The notes under the pieces: generated by a model
What the model saw: only the letters and a program-made list of their open reading frames with translations
Database searches by the model: none
Told to the model about the DNA's origin: nothing
Part shown: positions 10,083 to 18,229 of the stretch, in pieces
Layout: each line of letters begins with the position of its first letter
How positions within the stretch are numbered: position 1 is the first letter of the stretch
Position numbers and translations under genes: made by a program
Origin: FEN-1350 sp964643355
GTDB lineage: Bacteria; Planctomycetota; Phycisphaerae; Sedimentisphaerales; Anaerohalosphaeraceae
Assembly (NCBI GenBank): GCA_964643355.1
Contig: CAZXPW010000002.1
Location: 62,001-126,000 of the forward strand
DNA length: 64,000 nucleotides
Direction: 5' to 3'

Positions 10083-10492
10083 CGATCTTTCAACGGATCG
10101 GGGCAATGTCCGAAATACCGATCCAAAAATCCGGCAGGCCAAATTCGATCTTCTCGCAGGAAGTATGCGCCACATGATCAAATGGAAAACTTGCGCCTTT
10201 TACCCCTAAGGAAACATCCAGATTCATTGCACGCCTGTTCCGAAGTACATAGGCATGAACCCCCATTTCCGCCTTCTTTTCATTCCATCGCCGCTCTGAT
10301 CCATTTCTGACCGTTTCGAAACCTTTCGAGGTTCTCCAAGAATGAAATTGACACCCGGCCGGGACCCGACATCGCCCGAGGTGAGAGATTTCCTGCCGAA
10401 CCCGTTCATTGACCTGATCCGATGTAAAAAAACTACCGGGCGGTATCCAACGAGGGAAGCCGTCCGGCAGCACCCTACAGAGCGTGATGAGG
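10083..10492. other. Intergenic stretch with no supported gene
   Basis: Between the last glycosyltransferase and the Cys-rich gene I see no convincing coding region. A long open frame on the minus strand crosses this stretch and runs on into the Cys-rich gene in a different frame, but it has no ribosome binding site and no recognisable domain. It could be a decayed gene. Confidence 0.4.
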
Positions 10493-10726
10493 TTACTTTT
10501 TCGGAGCTCCGGCGTCTCTTTGGGGACAGCCGGCCTTGTCTTTGTCACAGCAACAGTTCTGGTTGTCGCAACAACATTTCTGCTTATCGCAGGATTTGTC
10601 CTTTTCTTGCTTGGCGCAGGGAGAATCTTTCGCCGGACAAGAACCCTTTCCGTCCACGGCCCAAACGGTACCAAGGGCCAATACGACGGCAATCAACGAT
10701 GAGACCAACCATCTTCGCGTCTTCAT
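10493..10726 (-). CDS. Small exported Cys/Lys/Asp-rich protein
   Basis: A 77-residue protein begins with a classic signal peptide (MKTRRWLVSSLIAVVLALG) and continues into a very polar mature part with ten cysteines, arranged mostly as two CCC triplets separated by DNQN and single cysteines spaced between Lys/Asp runs. The ATG at 10726 follows a near-perfect AAGGAGA ribosome binding site, which fixes the start over longer alternatives. Such a pattern suggests metal binding or a disulfide-rich cell-envelope protein, but I recognise no family. It stands alone, with poorly coding DNA on both sides. Confidence 0.65.
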   Translation of the reverse strand: MKTRRWLVSSLIAVVLALGTVWAVDGKGSCPAKDSPCAKQEKDKSCDKQKCCCDNQNCCCDKDKAGCPQRDAGAPKK

Positions 10727-11375
10727 GTTCTGTCTCCTTATCTGGAGTTTCATTTTGGGTCCGCTTTTACACGCTCTTCACTTATGCATCCATAATCCTG
10801 TTCATTTTCAACGGATTATGGAAAGAAATACGCAGATGGAAAAACAGGGTTCGATCAAATTTGAAGAGCAAATCGGAATTTTTTGGTTGAGAATGGTCGA
10901 CAAAAGAGTAGGGATTACCTGGCGCAAAGAAAAGGACTGCCGGGCATACTCCCCAAATAATTTCCGTCCGGCAGCCCATCCTGGATGGGATCGCGTATTC
11001 CGGCACCCGCCCTCGGCCTTGGATTGGCGGCCGCTGTCCTTGTTCCTATGCCGCCGGTTTTGCCTTCCTTTACGCAGGTGTCCCTAAAGAACAACCCCCT
11101 GCACCGTCGGGGCCTTCTGGCGGAAACGACTTTCCTAACCCACAGACGCATTTCCCCTTCCAGGCAAAAATTCATGGGGTCTCTTGGCAGGATTAGTACG
11201 ATTGATTTTTTGTTTTTCCGATTGAAAGCGTTTGTTTTACCGTTCTTTACACACGATCTGCGTTCGAGAACCCAATCAATTACTATACGGCCCAATAAAA
11301 GGAATTGTTCGCCAAAACCAAATGGTTGCAGGCGAAAAATTTGAATGCGGTCGATTACCGAAATCCAGCCCAAAA
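10727..11375. other. About 650 bp with no supported gene
   Basis: Open frames on both strands here lack ribosome binding sites and known motifs. The stretch contains one modest hairpin (CTGCCGG at 10937-10943 with CCGGCAG at 10968-10974) without a T tract. I could not match it to RNase P RNA, SRP RNA, tmRNA or 5S rRNA. Confidence 0.4.
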
Positions 11376-11975
11376 TCAAGGCAATTCCGTTATGTAAATG
11401 TTGCGGAAACGGAACTGGCCACCGCCGGGAACCTCGGCCTGAAGGGCGATAAAGCCCTTTTCGGGGCCGGAAAGGCCATCAACGGACCAGGCGGGCTGTC
11501 CGTTGATTTCCAGCGAGGCCTTGGGGCCAATGACCGTTAGCTTAAAGCGGTTCCAGTCGCCATGTTTGGTCAGGTCGGGGGTCTTGGCGCCGGGCAGGTC
11601 GCCGACATTGCCCTCGTCGCCCTTGCGGAGGTTAACCTGGTATCGTTCGGGCCAGGGGCGACCAGCGGGAACGCTGGTGTAACGGAAATAGACGCCGCTA
11701 TCCCACTGGTCGGCTTTAAGGGCCTTCCATTCGTACTCGAGGACAAAATTGGCGTATTGCTTTTGGCTCTGTACCAGACCATTGCCGTCCATAATCAGAA
11801 TATCCCCCTTGTCAACGACGGCCTTGCAGCCAATAACCGTCCAGCCGTTGAGAGTCTTGCCGTCGAAAAGCGAGACGCGCCATGCGGAGGATTTCTGCGA
11901 ATCGGGAACAGAACAAGAGGTTACGGCCACGGCCAATGTCAGTGTGAAGACGAGCAGGATCTTTTTGGATTTCAT
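11376..11975 (-). CDS. DUF1080 (3-keto-disaccharide hydrolase-like) lipoprotein
   Basis: This 199-residue protein has a lipoprotein signal with a Cys at about residue 21 (VTSCS) and then a single concanavalin-like DUF1080 domain, shown by LFDGKTLNGW, FVLEYEWK, SGVYFRY, the YQVNL and DWNRFKLTV motifs, and a closing FRFRNIYI. Family members act in the periplasm or at the outer membrane on sugars, including hydrolysis of 3-keto-glycosides. Planctomycetes carry many paralogues. No obvious partner gene flanks it. Confidence 0.9.
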   Translation of the reverse strand: MKSKKILLVFTLTLAVAVTSCSVPDSQKSSAWRVSLFDGKTLNGWTVIGCKAVVDKGDILIMDGNGLVQSQKQYANFVLEYEWKALKADQWDSGVYFRYTSVPAGRPWPERYQVNLRKGDEGNVGDLPGAKTPDLTKHGDWNRFKLTVIGPKASLEINGQPAWSVDGLSGPEKGFIALQAEVPGGGQFRFRNIYITELP

Positions 11976-12069
11976 GGTATTTCCTATCGACGAATCGGAA
12001 GAACACCGTAGATTCCGTCACACGGCGCGACAGAATCTGGTTTGAGATTACCCGTGGGCGTCAAAGAAG

Positions 12070-13203
12070 TCAATCGCGTTTGGATTTGGATCTGAAGTTG
12101 GCGCCGGGGATGAAGGGGAAGATTTTCCGGTTGGCGGTTGGGAAAGCGTAGCGGTCGAGGTCTTGTGGGCGAATCCAGCGGAAATCGTCGCAGCTACGGC
12201 AGCGAATCCGGCCGGAGACGAAGCGGCAGTCGAAAACATGGAGGCGGACACGAAAATGCGAGTACGCATGTTCGACGACGCAGAGCTGTGGGCCTGGAGT
12301 GATGGCGATGTTGAGTTCCTCTTTGGCCTCGCGGACAATGGTTTGTGGAAGCTTTTCGCCACGGAAGCGTTTGCCGCCGGGGAATTCCCACAGGCCGCCA
12401 AGGAGGCCTTCGGGTTTGCGCTTGTCAATGAGCAACTTGCCGGCTTTCCAGATCAGGCCGACGGCGACGATTTGCAGGGGGAGTTTGGCGGATTTTTGGC
12501 GGATGGGGAGCTTGTCCTGCAATCCGGCGCGGCGGGCCAGACATTGATCGGCGACGGGACAGCTCAGGCACAGAGGATTGCGCGGCAGGCAGATCGTTGC
12601 GCCCAGTTCCATCATGGCCTGATTAAAATCACCGGGGTGATCGGGATCGAGTAGATTCTCGACTCGTTGCCAAAGTTTATCTCGGTTTTTGGCTTTCGAC
12701 GGATCGTCCTTTATACAGTCCAGACGCGACAGAACACGGATGACATTTCCATCGAGGACGGCGCGGGGAATCCCAAAGGCGATGGAGGCGACGGCGGCGG
12801 CGGTGTAACGGCCGACGCCGGGAAGGGACAAAAGACTTTCGAACGAATCGGGAATTCGGCCCCCGCAATTTTCGATGACGACGCCAGCGGCCTTCTGGAG
12901 GTTGCGGGCACGGGTGTAGTAACCCAGCCCTTCCCAGACTTTAAGCAACTTATCGGGATCGGCGAAGGCCAGGGCCGAGATTGTGGGAAATGCCTCCAGA
13001 AATTTGTGATAATAGGGAATCACGGTGTCGATCCGCGTCTGCTGGAGCATGACCTCGCTGATCCAAATGGCGTAGGGGTCGCGTGTGCGTCGCCAGGGCA
13101 GATCGCGGGCGTTGGCGGCGAACCAGGCCAACAACGCGCGGCGGATCGATTGCCTGCGAGAGGCATCAGTGGCTGCATCGAGTTTCGTTTTGGTCTTCGA
13201 CAC
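12070..13203 (-). CDS. mutY: A/G-specific adenine glycosylase MutY
   Basis: The N-terminal part has the HhH-GPD DNA glycosylase core with LPGVGRYTA and the catalytic-Asp segment AVLDGNVIRVL, then the four-cysteine [4Fe-4S] loop C-x6-C-x2-C-x5-C (CLPRNPLCLSCPVADQC). The C-terminal domain is Nudix-like and keeps the AYSHF motif that MutY uses to read 8-oxoguanine. It removes adenine mispaired with 8-oxoG. The start is a GTG at 13203. An unusual point is that the Nudix box is nearly complete, with G-x5-E-x7-REAKEEL, whereas the E. coli enzyme has lost it. Confidence 0.95.
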   Translation of the reverse strand: MSKTKTKLDAATDASRRQSIRRALLAWFAANARDLPWRRTRDPYAIWISEVMLQQTRIDTVIPYYHKFLEAFPTISALAFADPDKLLKVWEGLGYYTRARNLQKAAGVVIENCGGRIPDSFESLLSLPGVGRYTAAAVASIAFGIPRAVLDGNVIRVLSRLDCIKDDPSKAKNRDKLWQRVENLLDPDHPGDFNQAMMELGATICLPRNPLCLSCPVADQCLARRAGLQDKLPIRQKSAKLPLQIVAVGLIWKAGKLLIDKRKPEGLLGGLWEFPGGKRFRGEKLPQTIVREAKEELNIAITPGPQLCVVEHAYSHFRVRLHVFDCRFVSGRIRCRSCDDFRWIRPQDLDRYAFPTANRKIFPFIPGANFRSKSKRD

Positions 13204-13280
13204 GGGGGCATTATAATAAATGAATTCGTCAGGCCAACGAAAAACCGGAAGCAGAATCCTGTACGGAGAGGAATTGTATA

Positions 13281-14630
13281 ATGGATAATGGATGTTGGAA
13301 AATGGAGATGGGAATCCCTTCTGCCTTCCGAATGATCACATGTTCATTGTGTTTATTGATGGCAGGCGCAATGACGGAAGCCGCGGTTGAAATGCCGCGG
13401 ATTGTCGTCGATCGGACGGGCCGGCGAGCGGTGTTACGAGCCGGCGCGGGCGGACCGGAGTTTGTAGTCAAAGGCGTAAATTTCGTGCGTCTGCGGAAAG
13501 GAGACCACTCGACTTTCGAGGCGGTCCCGCTGCAGTCATGGAACGGCGAATCTGCGACGGCCGGCGGAGATTGTTATGATCCCCGGAAAGCCGAGGCGAT
13601 GCTGGACTTCCTTCAATCCGCAGGCCTGAATACCGTTCGAGTGTTCATCATCGGCCGCAGTAAAACCAATCCGGGAATTGCCGGACCGGAAGGTTCAACA
13701 ACGGCGCTGTACGAGCCGTATATGGCCAATGTCCTGGATTTTCTGGAGCGAGCGAGGAAGCACAGGGTATATGTGCTGCCAACTTTCGGGGACGGGGAGT
13801 TGCCGAAAAACGAGTATTTTCGAAAACGGTTCGGCGGAGGAGGAAACAGGATCTATCTGACCGGTGAGGGGATTGCGGCGAAGCGCGAGTATGTGTGCGA
13901 GTTTCTGCGATTCATTCAATCGCGGCGGCCGGAGCTGATGACGACGCTGCTGGGGGTGCAGATGCAGAATGAGTTGCATCTGGACGGCAAGAGTTGGCCG
14001 TTTGACGCGGCAAGCGGAACGGTGACAATGGCTAACGGGAAGGCATACGATCTGGCCGACGCGCGGCAGCGACAGGCACTAATGGATGATGGAATCGTAT
14101 ATTACCTGGACACGCTCGCCGATGCGGTACATGTGGTCGATCCGGGTTTGCTGGTATGCGAGGGGATCTTTACGATGCGGGCGGTGGGCAAGGACCCGGC
14201 CAAAGATGTCGGACCAAGCCCAGGATTTACCGGGGATCGCCGCTGGCCGCCGACGCTGGAGACCTTGTCGCGGTCAAAACTGGATTTTCTGGATGTGCAT
14301 TTCTATCGCACGCGCAAAAACGAAACGGTCGCGGATGCGTTTGCGCGAGATATGGGTACCGTTCGGTTCGCTGGGGCGACGGCGGAAGCGATTCGAAAGG
14401 ACAAGCCCGTGATTCTCGGCGAGTTCGGGGCATTTCGATTTGCGGAGCAATCCTGGACAGAGGCCCGGAAAAATCTGATCGCGATTCGTGATCAAGCGAT
14501 GCGATGTGGGATGTCGGGGTGGCTGCTGTGGACCTACGATACATTCGAGCAAACGGAGTTGATGCCGGGAATGACCGACGGCGGGGAACTTCTCAAGCAA
14601 CTTGGAAATGGGTTGAACATTCGCCCGTAG
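13281..14630 (+). CDS. Exported GH5-like endoglycanase/mannanase
   Basis: After a signal peptide (about residues 1-34, with a hydrophobic CSLCLLMAGAM core) the protein folds as a GH5-type TIM barrel. The expected acid/base glutamate is in the QMQNELH motif and the nucleophile glutamate in VILGEFG near the C-terminus; LDVHFYR supplies the conserved strand before it. It should cleave beta-linked polysaccharides such as mannan or cellulose outside the cytoplasm. The ATG at 13281 has GGAGAGGA upstream. A small unknown gene follows after 13 bases. Confidence 0.85.
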   Translation: MDNGCWKMEMGIPSAFRMITCSLCLLMAGAMTEAAVEMPRIVVDRTGRRAVLRAGAGGPEFVVKGVNFVRLRKGDHSTFEAVPLQSWNGESATAGGDCYDPRKAEAMLDFLQSAGLNTVRVFIIGRSKTNPGIAGPEGSTTALYEPYMANVLDFLERARKHRVYVLPTFGDGELPKNEYFRKRFGGGGNRIYLTGEGIAAKREYVCEFLRFIQSRRPELMTTLLGVQMQNELHLDGKSWPFDAASGTVTMANGKAYDLADARQRQALMDDGIVYYLDTLADAVHVVDPGLLVCEGIFTMRAVGKDPAKDVGPSPGFTGDRRWPPTLETLSRSKLDFLDVHFYRTRKNETVADAFARDMGTVRFAGATAEAIRKDKPVILGEFGAFRFAEQSWTEARKNLIAIRDQAMRCGMSGWLLWTYDTFEQTELMPGMTDGGELLKQLGNGLNIRP

Positions 14631-14643
14631 AGCGGAGGAATAC

Positions 14644-14907
14644 ATGTTTCATTATTGGGATGGGCCGGAGGTGTTGGATGGAGACAACATACGGAGTTAC
14701 TGGTGCGGCACCGGATGGGTAGAGGGGGTTGTCGAACATGTCATTGAAGCCGGGACTTCTTTGGCCAAAGACTATTCTTGCTGGGATACGGGCGGAATTC
14801 TCATTCGAGAGGTCCAATCGACCGTATTCGGACTCTTGCTTGAAAGGCCGATCGATGGAAGACTGGATGAAGACTGGGAGTTTATCTGTCGGAAAGAAAA
14901 ACCGTAG
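14644..14907 (+). CDS. Small acidic protein of unknown function
   Basis: An 87-residue acidic protein without signal peptide or membrane helix begins at an ATG with a strong GGAGGAA ribosome binding site, 13 bases after the GH5-like gene. It is rich in Trp, Gly and Asp/Glu (YWDGPEVLDGDN, DEDWEFICRKEK). I do not recognise a family. The strong start signal and the tight fit between two real genes make it likely to be translated; co-transcription with the GH5-like gene is likely. Confidence 0.6.
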   Translation: MFHYWDGPEVLDGDNIRSYWCGTGWVEGVVEHVIEAGTSLAKDYSCWDTGGILIREVQSTVFGLLLERPIDGRLDEDWEFICRKEKP

Positions 14908-14915
14908 TTTGATCT

Positions 14916-15863
14916 TTATTCGATGGGGAGGAAGAGATCGCCGGGTTTGACCTCGCGGCCGCGGGCGAAGGCATCGAAAGACATGAGGGTTTTACCGGCG
15001 GGTTTAAGGTCGAGGATGCGGAGTCGGCCGTCGCCGCATATCACATCGAGGTTGGCATCGAGAATGCCGAAGGTTCCGGGCTGGTCGTCCGTATGGACAG
15101 CGACGGCGCGGGCAAACGCAACCGGATAGCACTTTCCGGTGGAGGCGGAGACGAAGCTGGCCTGAGCTCCCGGCCACGGCCATAAACCGCGAATGCGGTT
15201 GGCCAATTCGACGGCGGGGCGGGCGAAGTCGAGAAAGCCATCGGATTTTTTGAGTTTTTTGGCATAGGTCACTTGCGATTCGTCCTGGGGGGTGTAGGTC
15301 GCCGTCCCGGATGCGATTTGGTCAATGACGGTCAACAGCAAGTCGGGACCGAGGAGAGCAAGTCGATCGTGAAGGGACTGGGCGTTGTCGTCGGGAAGAA
15401 TTTCCGTCCGAGACTGGCCCAGGATCAGGCCGGCGTCCATACGGTCGGCAAGGGTAATGATACTAATGCCGGATTCGGTGCGGCCGTCGATGAGGGCGGC
15501 GTTGATGGGGGCGGCGCCGCGATACAGCGGCAACAACGAGGCGTGGACATTGATCGCACCGTGGGGAAAGAGGGCAATGACCTCCTGCGAAATCTTTTGG
15601 CCGAAGGCGATGACAACGAGCAGTTCGCCGCCGCTATCGGCCAGGCGACGGAGGGATTCGGGAGTGTTTATGTTTTGCGATTCTTCACAGGGCACGCCGC
15701 GTCTGGCGGACCATTCGGCAACGGGCGTGGGGCGCGGATGTCGGCCGCGCCCGGCGGGTTGAGCGGGCTGGGTGAAGATCTGCACAAGCTGGTGCGGGCC
15801 GCGATGGAGGGCCTCCAGACAAGGGATGCCGAATTCCGACGATCCGAGATAGACGATCCGCAT
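14916..15863 (-). CDS. fmt: Methionyl-tRNA formyltransferase
   Basis: The 315-residue protein shows the N-terminal formyltransferase fold with the start MRIVYLGSSEFG, the folate-site region LLPLYRGAAPINAAL, the SIITLADRMDAG segment and a C-terminal OB-like tRNA-binding domain. It formylates initiator Met-tRNA with 10-formyl-THF. It follows def by 21 bases on the same strand, the classical def-fmt pair. Confidence 0.96.
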   Translation of the reverse strand: MRIVYLGSSEFGIPCLEALHRGPHQLVQIFTQPAQPAGRGRHPRPTPVAEWSARRGVPCEESQNINTPESLRRLADSGGELLVVIAFGQKISQEVIALFPHGAINVHASLLPLYRGAAPINAALIDGRTESGISIITLADRMDAGLILGQSRTEILPDDNAQSLHDRLALLGPDLLLTVIDQIASGTATYTPQDESQVTYAKKLKKSDGFLDFARPAVELANRIRGLWPWPGAQASFVSASTGKCYPVAFARAVAVHTDDQPGTFGILDANLDVICGDGRLRILDLKPAGKTLMSFDAFARGREVKPGDLFLPIE

Positions 15864-15884
15864 GGTACCGGGCCTTTCGGACGA

Positions 15885-16412
15885 TCAGGAGGACGGATTT
15901 TCGTACTCTTCCATCAGTTCGCGAAGGCGATGGCGGGCGGCGATCTGCTGGATGCGGCTGAAGCGGTCCTTGATGAGCCTGCCTTCGAGGTGGTCGAACT
16001 CGTGCTGATAGGCACGAGCGAGCAGGCCATCGGAGGATTCCGTGAAGCGATTGCCGTCCAGATCGGTGGCGGTGACGGTGCACTGTTTGTTACGACGAAT
16101 CTTGGCGTAGAGACCGGGCAGGGACAAACAGCCCTCCTCGACGGCCTCGAGCGGACCGGAGGGTTCGATTTCGGGATTGATATAGACTTTGGCGTTTTCA
16201 CGGGTTCCGTCGGGCGAGGCGACAAAGATGCGGAGATTGACCCCGGCCTGCGGACCGGCAAGACCTACGCCTTTAAATTCGATCATGATATCGATCATCC
16301 GCTCCGCCAGTCGGCGAATGGTATCGTCAATTGTTTCGATGGGTTTGGCCCGTTCGGCCAGCACCGGCGCGGGAAAGCGGGTCATGCAACATTTTTCAGG
16401 ATCGAGCGACAT
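15885..16412 (-). CDS. def: Peptide deformylase
   Basis: All three family motifs are present: GVGLAGPQ, EGCLSLPG with the metal-ligand Cys, and HEFDHLEG with the two metal-ligand histidines and the catalytic Glu. The 175-residue length is typical. The start at 16412 has a GGGAAG ribosome binding site and forms a TAATG overlap with the stop of the TOPRIM-like gene upstream, so its translation may depend on that gene. A longer frame exists upstream but lacks support. Confidence 0.96.
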   Translation of the reverse strand: MSLDPEKCCMTRFPAPVLAERAKPIETIDDTIRRLAERMIDIMIEFKGVGLAGPQAGVNLRIFVASPDGTRENAKVYINPEIEPSGPLEAVEEGCLSLPGLYAKIRRNKQCTVTATDLDGNRFTESSDGLLARAYQHEFDHLEGRLIKDRFSRIQQIAARHRLRELMEEYENPSS

Positions 16413-16954
16413 TATTCTTCCCTCACGATTTGTTCCATCCGATTCCAGAAATATCGGAAGGATTGATTCTTTTGGCATGCAATTTCGACAGAATAATTCC
16501 GCAAAATATCCTGAAGAAATTCAACCCTTACTGCATATCGACGAGGAATTACCTGATTAAATCTTTCTTTGTTTACTTTTTCAGTAGAGTGGCATTTAGG
16601 TAATCGCCATTGTTTATATAGTTCCGGTTTTATGCCGGCCAGATACCAGCTTTCTATTTCTTGGTTTACAATTATAATATTTGATGGATACGATCTATCA
16701 CAACAACTATATTGTTGTATTATTTTGGCTTTACGGGCCGTGACACAGGGGAATTGATCCATATCTTGAATATAAACATAAGGGGCATCCATTCTTTCAA
16801 GTGCATTTATAAACAACCTTACTCTATTACGAGGCGTTTGAGAATATTGGTAAAAATAAACCTGATAATTAACGAGCAAGGGAACCACAATTTCGCTCAT
16901 GAATAGGTGGTCGTCGGAACCCTCTACTAAAAAATAGAACTGGCGATGAGACAT
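16412..16954 (-). CDS. TOPRIM-like protein (DUF4276/RloB/OLD-nuclease type)
   Basis: This 180-residue protein has the hallmarks of a TOPRIM-like fold: FLVEGSDD at residues 8-15 (acidic motif I), IQDMDQF near residue 62 (DxD motif), and QEIESWYLAG near residue 98, which is common in DUF4276/RloB proteins. It is Tyr/Lys-rich and its DNA is visibly more AT-rich than the flanking lptB and def genes. The ATG lies one base after the stop of the ATPase gene. In families such as RloAB, AbiL and PARIS, an ABC-type ATPase paired with a TOPRIM effector acts in phage defence; that role here is inference. A DUF4435-like assignment is also possible. Confidence 0.7.
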   Translation of the reverse strand: MSHRQFYFLVEGSDDHLFMSEIVVPLLVNYQVYFYQYSQTPRNRVRLFINALERMDAPYVYIQDMDQFPCVTARKAKIIQQYSCCDRSYPSNIIIVNQEIESWYLAGIKPELYKQWRLPKCHSTEKVNKERFNQVIPRRYAVRVEFLQDILRNYSVEIACQKNQSFRYFWNRMEQIVREE

Positions 16955-16955
16955 A

Positions 16956-18206
16956 TTAAACCGTTAGGATATTTTGAACGTAGAGTTCATCCAGACCGAT
17001 CTCATTCTTCATAAACACCCTTACTTGTTCGCTTTCAGATGGTCGGGAGACACAGGAATACCCGTCGTCTCCCCGCTGTATTAAGAACAGGTTCTCAATA
17101 CCGGCATATTTAACAATCTCAGGACTATGGGTTGTGATGATAATTTGAATTTTCTCAGAAGCCTCTTTCATTAGGGAAATCAACCGCTGGATTAGACTGG
17201 GATGAATGCCTCGTTCTGGCTCTTCAATAACGACAACCTTATGTTCCTGGAAAAAGAGAGACATAACGATTGCAGTTATATTAACCGTTCCATCGGAAAG
17301 AAGATGAGCAAGTAGGTCTTGATGATTAAAGTATTTTTCCCGTAAAGTAATTAGAGACTTGTCCCCGAAGCGTTTTGTCCCTATGTCTTCAACAAATGGT
17401 AAAAGAGACGACATCAAGTTGCAGAATTTTCGCTTCTTATTCTCTTGTCCAATAATTGAATCTATCAGCAATGCAAGATTGCGTCCGTCTTTGTGCAATT
17501 CTGAAAACTCAGAACCTTTGATGGGATCTTTGGCAAGTTGAGGATCAAAATTATAAACGGCGATCCCACCAAAAGGATTTTCCCAAGGCGGAATCAGGGA
17601 AAATGGGGTTTTCAAAATCAGCGTATTCGAGGGAATCTTTTCTTCGTCTCGTTCATATGCCTTTAATAGGACCGTAAGTGGGATATAGTCATCAATTATG
17701 TCTTTACTGTCGGGAGGATCAACTTCATAAGAGATCGCACCGTCAAAATTTTTGACATGAATTAATCCAGAAGAGAGGGGCGAACCTTGCTCGACATACT
17801 TATTGTTCTTTTTTACTAGATTTACAATGTCATATCTTGCGGTTATTTGTTCTTTGTTTACACTGAAATCGTTCTTCTCAGGAAGCGATTTGATCGAAAA
17901 GTCATATTCGAATTCATTAATTTTTAAAACTTCGCCTTTTTTTTTGCCATATCCCAGTTGGGTATCAAAATCAACTTTGATCCGGAGGGGTTTTGTCGCT
18001 CCGAAGGTTAATAGCGATTCAAATCCTGCCAACCGAGCTATAGATCTCTTTAGATCCATTTCACCAATATATTTTAGAAATTCAAATACTTGAGCCAGAT
18101 TCGATTTTCCTCCTGCGTTAGCTCCCACAATCACATTAAAACGACCAAGACTTAGATCGAGTGATTGAATGCTCTTGAAATTACTCACAAATAATTTTTT
18201 TATCAT
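16956..18206 (-). CDS. AAA/ABC-type ATPase (AAA_21, RecF/OLD-like)
   Basis: The 416-residue protein begins MIKKLFVSNFKS, the usual start of RecF/SMC-like AAA ATPases, with a Walker A motif GANAGGKSN at about residue 29. A central variable lid follows, then an ABC-like signature LLSDGTVN, a Walker B VVVIEEPERGIHP and a TTHSPE H-loop. I chose the ATG at 18206 because AAGGTG lies at good distance; a TTG at 18233 is the alternative. Composition is AT-rich against its neighbours. It is paired with the TOPRIM-like gene (one base apart) and probably forms a sensor-effector complex with it. Confidence 0.82.
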   Translation of the reverse strand: MIKKLFVSNFKSIQSLDLSLGRFNVIVGANAGGKSNLAQVFEFLKYIGEMDLKRSIARLAGFESLLTFGATKPLRIKVDFDTQLGYGKKKGEVLKINEFEYDFSIKSLPEKNDFSVNKEQITARYDIVNLVKKNNKYVEQGSPLSSGLIHVKNFDGAISYEVDPPDSKDIIDDYIPLTVLLKAYERDEEKIPSNTLILKTPFSLIPPWENPFGGIAVYNFDPQLAKDPIKGSEFSELHKDGRNLALLIDSIIGQENKKRKFCNLMSSLLPFVEDIGTKRFGDKSLITLREKYFNHQDLLAHLLSDGTVNITAIVMSLFFQEHKVVVIEEPERGIHPSLIQRLISLMKEASEKIQIIITTHSPEIVKYAGIENLFLIQRGDDGYSCVSRPSESEQVRVFMKNEIGLDELYVQNILTV

Positions 18207-18229
18207 AGGACACCTTAATCCATAAAAAA

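Noticed and set aside
10090..10692. Long minus-strand frame of 200 codons across 10090-10692
   Set aside because: It overlaps the Cys-rich gene in another frame, lacks a ribosome binding site and shows no domain.
10937..10974. Seven-base hairpin CTGCCGG/CCGGCAG
   Set aside because: It lacks a T tract and no gene ends nearby, so I did not call a terminator.
10985..11344. Plus-strand frame with a hydrophobic N-terminal stretch
   Set aside because: No ribosome binding site and no family; I could not separate it from chance in GC-rich DNA.
15273..16466. A 397-codon frame opposite fmt and def
   Set aside because: The opposite strand carries complete fmt and def motifs.
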